Assembly (NCBI GenBank): GCA_003168315.1
Contig: PMSP01000091.1
Location: 622 to 13,734, forward strand
Length of the DNA: 13,113 nucleotides
Reading direction: 5' to 3'
From: Opitutaceae bacterium
GTDB taxonomy: Bacteria; Verrucomicrobiota; Verrucomicrobiia; Opitutales; Opitutaceae
Shown here in pieces: positions 1 to 7,937 of this stretch (positions within the stretch are counted from its first letter, which is position 1; the number at the start of each line of letters is the position of its first letter). The notes below the pieces were generated by a model, which saw only the letters and a list, made by a program, of their open reading frames with translations, had not been told where the DNA came from and made no database searches. The translations under genes and the position numbers were made by a program.

Positions 1-876
1 AACGGCGCCGGCAAGTCGACGACGATGCGGATCCTGACGGGATACCTGCCGGCGACCTCGGGGCAGGTCTCCATCTGCGGCTTCCCCGTCGCATCCGAGA
101 TCGACGCCGTGAAGAAGTGCATCGGCTACATGCCGGAGAACAACCCCCTTCCCGACGAGATGCGGGTGAGCGAGTACCTGTACTTTCGCGGGAGGCTGAA
201 GGAGGTCCCGCGCGGCAAGCTCGGCTCGCGGATCGACGAGGTGCTCGAGCTCTGCGACCTGAAGCGGGTCCGCCACAAGATCATCGGGAAGCTCTCCAAG
301 GGGTTCCGCCAGCGCGTGGGGATCGCCGAGTCCGTCCTCGCGGAGCCGCCGGTCATCATCATGGACGAGCCGACGATCGGCCTCGACCCCCACCAGATCC
401 TCATCGTCCGCGACCTGATCGCGAGCCTGCGCGGCCGCATGACGGTCCTCATCTCGAGCCACATCCTGCCGGAGATCGAGATGACCTGCGACCGGGTCCT
501 CATCATCAACCAGGGCCGCATCGTGGCGCAGGGGACGCCGGCCGAGCTCCGCCGCGAGGTGCTCGGCCAGTCCGCCTACGAGATCGAGGCCTCCGGCCAC
601 ATCGGCTCGCTCCCCTTCATGCTCGGGTCGATCGACCTCGGGCTTTCCATCGCCTCGGAGGGCCCGCTCGACGAGGAGGGCTTCCGCACGATCAAGCTGA
701 AGACCCTGAACCCCGATGACATGGGCGAGGCGATCCTGCGCGCCTTCATGTTCGAGGGGCTGCGGGTCCGCGCCCTCAGCAGGGCCCACCCGACCCTCGA
801 GGACGTATTCCTCGCGGCGACGCGGCGCAGCTGGGACGCGGTGGTCGAGGACCCGAAGCCGACCCCGCGGCCATGA
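1..876 (+). CDS. ABC transporter ATP-binding protein, GldA-like (5' partial)
   Basis: ATPase subunit of an ABC-2 type transporter, cytoplasmic and docking on the permease encoded next. The window opens inside the Walker A loop (NGAGKSTT, visible residues 1-8), so roughly the first 35-40 residues are missing and the true start is outside. Counting visible residues, the usual Q-loop Gln is Glu (E46 in YMPENN), the signature is LSKGF (98-102) instead of LSGGQ, Walker B is VIIMDE (118-123), the D-loop is GLD (127-129) and the switch His is H154. The PE and LSKGF variants are familiar in GldA/ABC-2 ATPases and do not suggest loss of activity. The C-terminal 110 residues are the variable accessory domain common in this group. 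The stop overlaps the next start as ATGA, pointing to translational coupling. Gliding is the role of the Flavobacterium relative; nothing here shows it for this organism. Family call is secure; substrate unknown. Confidence 0.93.
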   Translation, partial: NGAGKSTTMRILTGYLPATSGQVSICGFPVASEIDAVKKCIGYMPENNPLPDEMRVSEYLYFRGRLKEVPRGKLGSRIDEVLELCDLKRVRHKIIGKLSKGFRQRVGIAESVLAEPPVIIMDEPTIGLDPHQILIVRDLIASLRGRMTVLISSHILPEIEMTCDRVLIINQGRIVAQGTPAELRREVLGQSAYEIEASGHIGSLPFMLGSIDLGLSIASEGPLDEEGFRTIKLKTLNPDDMGEAILRAFMFEGLRVRALSRAHPTLEDVFLAATRRSWDAVVEDPKPTPRP

Positions 877-1634
877 AGCATTTCCTCACGATCCTCAGCC
901 ACGAGGTCCGCATGCTGCTCGTCAGCCCGAGCACCTACATCGCGGCCGTCGGGTTCCTTTCCGTGATGGGCTTCATGTTCACCGGGATCCTCGAGGCCTA
1001 CAGCAAGGCCCCGCAGGACCTCTCGCCCGCGTCCGCCTTCTTTGAGATCTATTACTTCCCGGTGATCTTCATGGTCCCGCTCCTCACCATGAAGTGCCTC
1101 GCCGAGGAGCGCAGGCTCGGCACGATCGAGACCCTCCTGACGACGCCGGTCACGACGACCGAGGTCGTCCTGGGAAAGTATGCGGCGGCATACCTGCTCT
1201 ACCTGCTCTTCTGGGGCTCCACCGCCGGATTCTTCTACATCCTCAAGCGGTTCGCGGGCGACGCCCACCTGATCGACCCGGGCCCCATCCTGGGCGGCTA
1301 CCTCTTCGTGAGCGTTTCCGGGCTCCTCTTCATCGCCATCGGCGTGTTCGCAAGCTCGCTCTCCCGCAACCAGGCCGTCGCCGGCATGCTCAGTGTCACG
1401 ATGCTGGTCGCCCTGATCTTCGGCGGGCAGTACCTCGCGAACGCCTCGTGGCTGGACCGGGAGGCCCTCTCGCCGATCAAGGACGCGGTGCACTACGCGC
1501 AGATCCAGCAGCACTACCAGGACTTCACCCGGGGCGTCGTCGACATGCGGGAGCTGCTGTTCTACGTCAGCGGCTCGGTCCTCGCCCTCATCTTCAGCAT
1601 CCTGAGCGTCGAGACCAAGCTTCTCCACAGCTAG
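873..1634 (+). CDS. ABC-2 type transporter permease, GldF-like
   Basis: Inner-membrane permease of 253 residues, the normal size for GldF-type ABC-2 permeases. About six hydrophobic segments are visible, near residues 20-40, 60-74, 103-124, 139-163, 170-188 and 229-247. The cytoplasmic segment at 78-103, with EERRLGTIETLL and then TPVTTTEVVLGK, is the conserved motif of this family and probably contacts the ATPase. The ATG lies inside the stop of the ATPase gene (ATGA) and has no Shine-Dalgarno sequence, so translation is probably coupled. The gene is followed after 15 nt by a GldG-family gene, the usual order for this transporter type. It would move or mechanically act on an envelope substrate using ATP hydrolysed by its partner; the substrate cannot be deduced. 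It appears intact. Confidence 0.92.
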   Translation: MKHFLTILSHEVRMLLVSPSTYIAAVGFLSVMGFMFTGILEAYSKAPQDLSPASAFFEIYYFPVIFMVPLLTMKCLAEERRLGTIETLLTTPVTTTEVVLGKYAAAYLLYLLFWGSTAGFFYILKRFAGDAHLIDPGPILGGYLFVSVSGLLFIAIGVFASSLSRNQAVAGMLSVTMLVALIFGGQYLANASWLDREALSPIKDAVHYAQIQQHYQDFTRGVVDMRELLFYVSGSVLALIFSILSVETKLLHS

Positions 1635-1649
1635 AGAAACCGCCCCGCC

Positions 1650-3122
1650 GTGACCGACAGCTTCCGAGCCTCAAGATGGATCCGCACGGTGAACCTGGTC
1701 CTCCAGGCCGTCCTCTTCCTCACCTTCGTGGGAGGCGTGAACTACCTGGCGAGGAGCCACTCCTGGCGCTTCGACCTCACCAGGTACCGCAAGTTCTCGC
1801 TGTCCGCCGAGACGCTCGCCTACCTTCGGGAGCTGTCCCAGCCGGTCCACATCGTGGTGACCTCGGGCAGCCAGACCGAGGACGACCCCGAGATCAAGGG
1901 GCTCCTCACGGAGTATGTCTACGCGACGGAGGCCAATTCCGCCGGCCGCATCACGGTCGAGTACGTCGACCTCTACCAGGACCGGCGCAAGACCGAGAAG
2001 TACGGGGTCGACCGTCCGGGCCTGGTCCTCCTCCTCTGCGGGGACAAGCGGCGCGTCCTGACGCCCGACAACCTCTACCATGTCGAGAACAAGGTCCGGA
2101 AGGACTTCATCGGCGAGCAGGCGGTGACGGCGGCGATCCTCGACGTCTCGAACCCCGACCGCAAAAAGATCTATTTCCTCGTGGGCCACGGCGAGCTGCG
2201 GCCCGACGACGTCGACACGGCCAACGGCCTCTCGATGGTGCGGGACGAGCTGCGCCTCAGGAACTATGACGTGGAGACGCTCGATCTCGCCGCGGCGCGG
2301 AAGATCCCGGCGGACACTGCGCTCCTGGTCTGCACCTATCCCCGGGACCCGTTCACCGCCTTCGAGCAGGAGACGCTGCGCCAGTACCTGGGTGCGGGCG
2401 CCGGCAAGCTGATCCTCTTCCTGGCCCCCAACACGCAGTCCGGCCTGAATGACCTCCTGATCGACGACTGGGGGGTCCTGGTGGACGACGACATCATCCT
2501 CGACCTCGCCTCCGACAGCATGACGGAGGACGGCGACCTGATCATCTATGCCTATGCCCAGCACCCGATCACGCAGACCCTCCTCGACTACAAGGAGGGG
2601 CTAAGGATCGGCGCGGCGCGAAGCGTCAGGCCGCTGCCCGGCCACCCGGGCGCCGGCCTGACGGTGGTGACGCTCGCGGCCACCTCGAAGACGGCGTGGG
2701 GCGAGCTCGGCTACCGCCAGCGCGGCATCCAGGCCTACTTCACCCCGGGCGTGGACATCAAGGGCCTGCCCCAGATGGACCCGCCCAACAGGCTCGGCGT
2801 CGCCGTTGCCTCGGAGCGGGTCGCCGTCCGCGGCGACCTCCCCTTCAGCGTCCCGGGCGGCAAGCTGGTCGTCATCGGGACCGGCGACATGATCTCCAAC
2901 GCCCGGCTGACCACCTCGGGCGCGGAGCAGATGTTCCTCGGCGCCGTCAACTGGACCGTCGGGCGCGACGTCTCCCTGAACGTGCCGACGCGCCCCATTG
3001 AGCGCTTCTCGCTCTCCCTCAGCGCGGGCGAGCTTGCGCGCCTGCGCTACACGCTCCTCCTGGCCCTCCCCGGCATTGCCGCCCTCCTGGGAATCGGCGT
3101 ATACTGGGCCCGCCGCAACTGA
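1650..3122 (+). CDS. GldG-family ABC transporter auxiliary protein
   Basis: Auxiliary subunit of the GldA/GldF-type transporter, 490 residues, with the ABC_transp_aux-type fold. A TM helix at about 14-32 is followed by the family's opening motif (FDLT at 41-44, then FSLSAET at 49-55), a large extracytoplasmic domain containing GHGE at 179-182, and a C-terminal TM helix at about 466-485 ending in a basic ArgArg tail. Two anchoring helices around a soluble body is the standard GldG topology, so the body should sit in the periplasm. The start is GTG at 1650, 15 nt after the permease stop. No in-frame ATG nearby would keep the N-terminal helix, and only a weak purine stretch (AGAGAAA) precedes it. 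The next gene, DUF4340, is the usual companion. Biochemical function is unproven for this family; a substrate-binding or gating role is inferred. Confidence 0.9.
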   Translation: MTDSFRASRWIRTVNLVLQAVLFLTFVGGVNYLARSHSWRFDLTRYRKFSLSAETLAYLRELSQPVHIVVTSGSQTEDDPEIKGLLTEYVYATEANSAGRITVEYVDLYQDRRKTEKYGVDRPGLVLLLCGDKRRVLTPDNLYHVENKVRKDFIGEQAVTAAILDVSNPDRKKIYFLVGHGELRPDDVDTANGLSMVRDELRLRNYDVETLDLAAARKIPADTALLVCTYPRDPFTAFEQETLRQYLGAGAGKLILFLAPNTQSGLNDLLIDDWGVLVDDDIILDLASDSMTEDGDLIIYAYAQHPITQTLLDYKEGLRIGAARSVRPLPGHPGAGLTVVTLAATSKTAWGELGYRQRGIQAYFTPGVDIKGLPQMDPPNRLGVAVASERVAVRGDLPFSVPGGKLVVIGTGDMISNARLTTSGAEQMFLGAVNWTVGRDVSLNVPTRPIERFSLSLSAGELARLRYTLLLALPGIAALLGIGVYWARRN

Positions 3123-3156
3123 TGCCCCGGCCGCACTCCTTCCCGTCCCCACTGAC

Positions 3157-5031
3157 ATGCGCTCCAAAGTAACCCTCGTCCTGCTCTTCCTGAACGTCGC
3201 GCTGTTCTTCTTCATCTTCTACTTCGAGCGCGACTGGAAGATCGAGCATGCCTCGCAGGAGGCGCGCCGAAGGGTCTTCGGGCCGGAGGCGGCCAACATC
3301 AGGACGCTCGACGTGGCCGGCACGACGCCGGGCTCGGGCTTCAGCCTGGAGCGCCGGGGCGAGTCCTGGTTCATCACGAGGCCCGTCGAGTGGCCCGCGA
3401 ACAACGCCGCCGTCAGCCGCATCACGAACGAGCTCCAGTTCCTCGGGGACACGACGAGCTTCAGCACCCGCGACCTGGAGAAGAACGGGCAGAAGCTCGC
3501 GGACTACGGCCTCGAGCAGCCCAAGATGACCCTCACGTTCACCTCGGGCGACGAGAGCTCGCCAAGTCTGAAGACGACGATCCTGCGGATCGGCGACACG
3601 ACCAAGGTCGGCGACCACCTCTACATCCTGTCGCCCGACGGCGAGAAGATCCACGTGGTCGACCGCTCCCTCGTCGACAGCCTGTCGACGCCCTTCGAGC
3701 AGCTGCGCTCGGATGTCATCTTCTCAATCCAGGTCTTCGAGGCCCGGTCGCTCAACCTCCAGACGGCGGCGCCCTCCAGCGTGCGGGTCCGCCTGGACCG
3801 GGACGCCAGCCGCTGGCTCTTCAGGACCCCGGTCAACGCCCGGGCGGGCAAGAACGCAACCGAGCTTGCCATCAACGCCCTCGACGCACTCCGGGTGAAG
3901 TCGTTCGTGCTCCAGAACCCGCCCGCGACCGCCCCGGAGACCGCGCCCCTGCTGCGGGTCACGCTCGAGGGGAACAACCGGCTTGAGACCCTCTTCGTCG
4001 GGGCCGCCTCGGGCAGCGACAACGACTACCTCGCGCAGCTCGACGGCAGGCGCGCCATCTTCATCGTCAACATCCCGCCCTCCCTCATGGCGACCCTGCG
4101 AAACGCCGCCGACGAGCTGCGGGACCGCCACGTCCTGGACTTCGATCCGTCGTCCGTGACGTCGATCGCGCTCTCGGCCCTCAACCAGCCCGAGCTCGAG
4201 CTCCAGCGCCTGGAGCCGGCGGCGGGGTCCCACGAGACGGGATGGCAGATCGTCCGCCGGGGCGGCGCCCAGGGATCGCAGACGCTCGCCGCCGACGCCG
4301 CAGCCGTGCAGAGGCTCCTCGAGCAGCTCGAGACGCTGAGCGCGCTCCGGTTCCAGAGCGACGCCCCGACGAACGCCGACATCGAGGACTGGGGCTTCAA
4401 CCGGCCGGAGCGCGAGATCGCCCTCACGCTCGCGGGGACCCCGGCGACCCAGGTGACGCTCCAGATCGGGCTCCCGACGAAGCGCGAGAATGTCGCCTAC
4501 GCGCGCATCGCGGGCCTGCCGTCCGTCTATGCCGTCGAGCCCGACATCCTGCGCGAGACGAGCGCGTCACCGCTCGCATGGCGCGAGCGGCTGCTGAGCG
4601 CGCTGCCGGCGGCGGCCAGGATCACGTCGGTCACGCTCGCGAACGCGGCCGACAACACCGTCATCTACTCGCGCAAGCTTGCCGACGGGGAGACCTGGGA
4701 CGGCGCGCTGGCGACGGAGACCGCCCCCCGCAGGGAGGCCATCACCACCATCCTCGCCCAGCTGCGGAACCTGCGCGCGGCGAGCTTCGTGCAGGACGGG
4801 TTCCCGGACAAGGTCTTCGCCGCCGGGGAGGTGCGCTCGTGGAAGTACCGGCTCGACGCGACCGTCTCCCTGCCGGGCGGCGCCGGGCCGCCCCAGGTGA
4901 ACATGATGACCCTCTGGCTGGCCGAGCGCACCGGCGGCGCCGAGCAGCTCGCCGGCTCGAAGGAATTCGGGGCGGTGTTCGCGATCGAGCAGCCCCTCCT
5001 GGACGCACTCTTTGCGCTGACGCAGCCCTGA
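3157..5031 (+). CDS. DUF4340 domain protein with four internal repeats, membrane-anchored
   Basis: Protein of 624 residues with one N-terminal TM helix (about 6-23, rich in Leu, Val and Phe) and a large, probably periplasmic, body of DUF4340 type. The body is repetitive: Trp residues at 71, 220, 363 and 514 mark units of about 148 residues. Each unit has a Trp-centred strand, then a helix with Leu at regular spacing, a short SF or RF motif, and a strand pair ending in a hydrophobic VYAV-like segment before the next unit. Units 1 and 3 also share YGLEQP or WGFNRP. The reading frame stays open upstream to 2998, but that part overlaps the gldG-like gene and looks like shadow coding; the ATG at 3157 places the TM helix directly at the N terminus, so I chose it. 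No Shine-Dalgarno is visible. DUF4340 genes commonly follow GldG genes, so it is probably a component of this transporter. Molecular function is unknown. Confidence 0.85.
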   Translation: MRSKVTLVLLFLNVALFFFIFYFERDWKIEHASQEARRRVFGPEAANIRTLDVAGTTPGSGFSLERRGESWFITRPVEWPANNAAVSRITNELQFLGDTTSFSTRDLEKNGQKLADYGLEQPKMTLTFTSGDESSPSLKTTILRIGDTTKVGDHLYILSPDGEKIHVVDRSLVDSLSTPFEQLRSDVIFSIQVFEARSLNLQTAAPSSVRVRLDRDASRWLFRTPVNARAGKNATELAINALDALRVKSFVLQNPPATAPETAPLLRVTLEGNNRLETLFVGAASGSDNDYLAQLDGRRAIFIVNIPPSLMATLRNAADELRDRHVLDFDPSSVTSIALSALNQPELELQRLEPAAGSHETGWQIVRRGGAQGSQTLAADAAAVQRLLEQLETLSALRFQSDAPTNADIEDWGFNRPEREIALTLAGTPATQVTLQIGLPTKRENVAYARIAGLPSVYAVEPDILRETSASPLAWRERLLSALPAAARITSVTLANAADNTVIYSRKLADGETWDGALATETAPRREAITTILAQLRNLRAASFVQDGFPDKVFAAGEVRSWKYRLDATVSLPGGAGPPQVNMMTLWLAERTGGAEQLAGSKEFGAVFAIEQPLLDALFALTQP

Positions 5032-5036
5032 CGCGG

Positions 5037-7826
5037 ATGCCCGGCGGAACATCAAGGCAATGCCTGGCGGTCGCCCGCCATTGCGGCAGCTTCCTGCTGA
5101 CCCTGGCCCTGTGGACGCTCTGGCTCGGTCTCTCGCTGCTCGTTTTCCTGCAGGCCTACATCGCGACCGTGAACGAGCTCCAGGTCCCGCGCTTCCTCCT
5201 GCACGCGATCGAGGGACGCCTGGCCGAGGCCGGCGCGTCGGTCGCGTTCGGCAAGGCGACCTTCGACCCTTCCGGCCGCGTGCTGCTCCTCAGGGCGAGC
5301 GTCAAGCTGGAGTCATTCGCCGAGCCGGTCGTCACGGCGAACGCCATCTACATCCGCCTCGACCCCTGGGCGCTCCTGGCCGGGCGGGTCGAGCCGAGGG
5401 AGATGCGCGCCACCGGCGCCAACCTCTTCATACCCGCGATGCTCTCGGCGTCGGGACGGGCGGAGAAGATCATCCAGGACCTGGACGCGGGCTTCTCGAT
5501 AACCTCCCGGGGCGACGAGTTCTCGGTGGACTACCTGACCTGCCACCTCGGGGGAATCTATGTCTCGGCGCACGGGCAGGTCAATTCGGGCACCTTCACG
5601 AGGAACGGCGTCATCGCCCCGTCACATCCCCTGCCGCTGGCCGAGTTCCTCGCCGCGAACTACGTCTTCCTCAGCCGGGAATTCTCGCACGCGGAGGAGC
5701 AGCTGGTGGGACTCGACGCGCCCGTGCTGACCGCGACCCTGACGCCCTCCGACACCCGGGGCGCCATCGTCCGCGCGCAGCTTTACGCGGACGGCCTCAG
5801 GATGGCGAAGCCCGCCGCCCTCGAAACGGGCACGCTCCACGCGACATGCCGATTTCCGCTGCTGGGCGGCGCGCCCCTCATGACATCCGCCGTCGCCACC
5901 GCCGAGACGCTCCGCCTCGGCGGCCGGGTCGAGGCCCAGGGCGTCCGGGCCCGCATAAGGGGCATCCTCAATGTGGAAACACTCGACTTCACGCCGAGCG
6001 AGCTCGAGCTCACCGCGGCCTCCGTGTCCGTCGGCCACTACTTCATCGGGTCCCCGATCGCATCGATCATCCCCGGCCCGGGCGGCGCGATCAGCGCCGA
6101 GGCCTCGGCGGTCATCCTCGGCCGGCCCGTCTGGGCCAAGGGCGACGCCGACTTTGCCGAGAAATCGGCCGACGTCTCGTTCGACGCCTCGCTCTCGCCC
6201 GATCTCCTCGGGCCCCTTTCCGAGCGGGTGGGCGCCAACGTGCGCCGGTTCGCGGACCTTACCGAGCCCCTCGCGGCAACCGGCCGCATCCGGTTCTCCA
6301 AGGGGTGGAAGTTCCACGACGTCAAGGCCCGGGTTGATACCCGCAACTTCACAGCCTACCACGTGAGGTTCGACGAGGCGCGCGGGGTGGTCTCATTTGA
6401 CGGCACGCACTTCGCGGCGCGCGACGCGACGGCCGTGAGCGGGGAGAACCTCGCGCAGGGCTCCTACGAGCAGAACTTCTCCACGCTCGAGTTCCGCTAC
6501 CTCCTGACCGGCCGGCTGCGGCCGCTCAACATCAGCCCGTGGTTCGGGGGGGACTGGTGGACCGGAATCTTCAATAACTTCAAATTCCCCACCCACCCTC
6601 CCGACGCGAGCGTCGACGTGCGCGGCCGCTACCTCCACGGGAGGGATTTCTCCGTCTTCGGCTACGCCGACTCGAAGGACCCGGTGCTGCGCGGGCAGGA
6701 ATTCGACACGGCCAAGGTGCTCCTGTACGTCGACCAGTCGGCGTGCGACGGGCTGGACATCGTCCTCACCAAGGGGAAGGGGTCCGCCCAGGGCTCCTTC
6801 AGGCTCGTGACCGAGCCGGTGCAGGGCGCCTGGAGCGGCTTCGACATCGACACGACCTCGACGGTCGACCCGGCGCCCCTCGCCAAGATGCTTCCCCCGG
6901 AAGGCGCCGCGGCCATCGCGGCGTTCTCGTTCGACCAGCCGCCGGACCTGACGCTGCGCGGCCACTTTGACGGCCCCGCGGCGGCGGCCCCCCAGCACAA
7001 GGTCCTCCACGCCGAGGTGCGCTCAAACGGGGGGCTCCGGATCCACGGGGTCGCGTTCGACAGGGCCGCCTTCAAGTTCGACCTGAACGACGACGCCATC
7101 AACGTGATGGACGTCGACGCGGGCTTTGCCGGCGGCAGCCTGAGCGGGACGGCCCAGGTCGCGGGCCAGGGCGCCGACAGGCGCCTGCGCTTCAAGGCGT
7201 CCCTCACGGGCGCGAGCCTCGGGCAGGCCGCGGGTGCGGCGGAGGGCTTCGTCGTGGCCGCCCCCAGGCCCAGCTCCACGGCGCTCGAGACGTTCGCCAA
7301 GGACAAGTCCGGGGTGAGGCTCGACCTGAACGCGGCGGCCGAGGGCGCCCCGGGCGACCTGGGAAGCTTCGTCGGCGACGGCAACGTGCAGATCCAAGGC
7401 GCCAAGCTGGGGGAGGTTTCCCTCCTGGGCGGCCTCTCGAAGGTGCTCAAGTTCCCGGAGCTGCGCTTCACCCAGGCCCGGGCCTCGGTCAAGATCCGAG
7501 ACTCGTCCCTCGACTTCCCGGACCTGAGCGTCATCGGGGCCAACTCCGCGATCCGCGCCAAGGGGACCTACGCCATCGACCGGCGGATGCTCGATTTCAC
7601 GGTCACCATCTACCCGTTCATGGAGAGCCGGTCGCTGGCCCAGATCTTCAATGCGATCACGGCTCCCCTGTCCGCCGTCCTCAGGGTAAGGCTCACCGGG
7701 AGCATCGACAACCCCTCCTGGAGGCTCGCCTACAGCCCCCTGAACCTGCTGCGGGAAGGCGACATGAGGCCCGGGTCCCTGGACAAGCCGGGGCCGCCGG
7801 CGCCGATCGCCAATCCCTATCCCTGA
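5037..7826 (+). CDS. AsmA-like membrane-anchored periplasmic protein
   Basis: Protein of 929 residues. One TM helix (about 18-40) is followed by a long, strand-rich, repetitive periplasmic body. The last part (about 775-905) resembles an AsmA-type C-terminal region: GDGNVQIQGAKLG, then a stretch ending in FPELRFTQARASVKI, then a segment with LDF and FTVTIYPF, closing with VRLTGSIDNPSWRL. Mid-protein motifs such as NISPWFGGDWW (about 500) fit long AsmA-like proteins I associate with Verrucomicrobiota. AsmA and TamB relatives bridge the periplasm and are linked to outer-membrane biogenesis or phospholipid transport. The start is ATG at 5037, 5 nt after the DUF4340 stop; the frame is open back to 4242, but that overlaps DUF4340 and lacks a membrane anchor. 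It is the last gene of the cluster, followed by the only sizeable intergenic gap. Family-level call is good; function is inferred. Confidence 0.82.
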   Translation: MPGGTSRQCLAVARHCGSFLLTLALWTLWLGLSLLVFLQAYIATVNELQVPRFLLHAIEGRLAEAGASVAFGKATFDPSGRVLLLRASVKLESFAEPVVTANAIYIRLDPWALLAGRVEPREMRATGANLFIPAMLSASGRAEKIIQDLDAGFSITSRGDEFSVDYLTCHLGGIYVSAHGQVNSGTFTRNGVIAPSHPLPLAEFLAANYVFLSREFSHAEEQLVGLDAPVLTATLTPSDTRGAIVRAQLYADGLRMAKPAALETGTLHATCRFPLLGGAPLMTSAVATAETLRLGGRVEAQGVRARIRGILNVETLDFTPSELELTAASVSVGHYFIGSPIASIIPGPGGAISAEASAVILGRPVWAKGDADFAEKSADVSFDASLSPDLLGPLSERVGANVRRFADLTEPLAATGRIRFSKGWKFHDVKARVDTRNFTAYHVRFDEARGVVSFDGTHFAARDATAVSGENLAQGSYEQNFSTLEFRYLLTGRLRPLNISPWFGGDWWTGIFNNFKFPTHPPDASVDVRGRYLHGRDFSVFGYADSKDPVLRGQEFDTAKVLLYVDQSACDGLDIVLTKGKGSAQGSFRLVTEPVQGAWSGFDIDTTSTVDPAPLAKMLPPEGAAAIAAFSFDQPPDLTLRGHFDGPAAAAPQHKVLHAEVRSNGGLRIHGVAFDRAAFKFDLNDDAINVMDVDAGFAGGSLSGTAQVAGQGADRRLRFKASLTGASLGQAAGAAEGFVVAAPRPSSTALETFAKDKSGVRLDLNAAAEGAPGDLGSFVGDGNVQIQGAKLGEVSLLGGLSKVLKFPELRFTQARASVKIRDSSLDFPDLSVIGANSAIRAKGTYAIDRRMLDFTVTIYPFMESRSLAQIFNAITAPLSAVLRVRLTGSIDNPSWRLAYSPLNLLREGDMRPGSLDKPGPPAPIANPYP

Positions 7827-7937
7827 CTTAGGGTTGGGCAAATGGGGGCCTGGCAGGGTACCGTATAAATGCGTAAATCCCGTGGTGCGAAACACATTGC
7901 CCCGGGTTGGCCTATACGTTTAATTCGTCCGGGCCGA
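7827..7937 (+). promoter_or_regulatory. Leader between the AsmA-like and kinase genes; probable promoter region
   Basis: This 111-bp gap is the largest non-coding stretch in the window and is clearly more A+T-rich than its surroundings, especially 7861-7880 and 7911-7926. Two -10-like hexamers are present, TATAAA at 7864-7869 and TATACG at 7913-7918, but neither has a convincing -35 box at 16-18 bp. I therefore support it as a likely promoter-bearing leader without naming a site. It also contains one copy of a 15-bp direct repeat. I saw no strong hairpin plus T-run, so there is no intrinsic terminator for the upstream cluster. Confidence 0.4.
7891..7905 (+). repeat. 15-bp direct repeat, copy 1 (upstream of kinase start)
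   Basis: AACACATTGCCCCGG occurs here and again at 7950-7964, identical over 15 bases and in the same orientation, with an offset of 59 bp. This copy is in the leader, 33 nt before the chosen ATG. If the kinase started at 7869 instead, the two copies would be read in different frames, so the identity is not explained by a repeated peptide. Confidence 0.7.

Noticed and set aside
264..315. LSKGF signature and Glu in the Q-loop as evidence of a non-functional ATPase
   Set aside because: These variants are regular features of GldA/ABC-2 ATPases, and Walker A, Walker B and the switch His are intact.
1..3122. Calling the transporter a gliding-motility apparatus
   Set aside because: Only the ABC part has Gld-type relatives. 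No other gliding or type IX secretion genes are in the window, and these ABC genes occur widely in non-gliding bacteria.
2998..3156. Upstream extension of the DUF4340 frame
   Set aside because: It overlaps the end of the GldG-like gene out of frame; the ATG at 3157 is directly followed by a membrane anchor and matches the expected N terminus.
4242..5036. Upstream extension of the AsmA-like frame
   Set aside because: It overlaps the DUF4340 gene in another frame, is rich in Arg and Ala as a shadow frame is, and would bury the N-terminal membrane anchor 265 residues inside the protein.
7850..7867. Sigma-54-like element (CTGGCAG followed by GTATA)
   Set aside because: The -24 half resembles TGGCAC, but the invariant GC of the -12 half is TA at the required spacing.
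7869..7937. Alternative kinase start at ATG 7869, adding 23 residues
   Set aside because: Possible but less likely: the added residues are basic and unrelated to the membrane domain, the ATG sits within a TATAAATG promoter-like element, and the Shine-Dalgarno match is poor. Not excluded.
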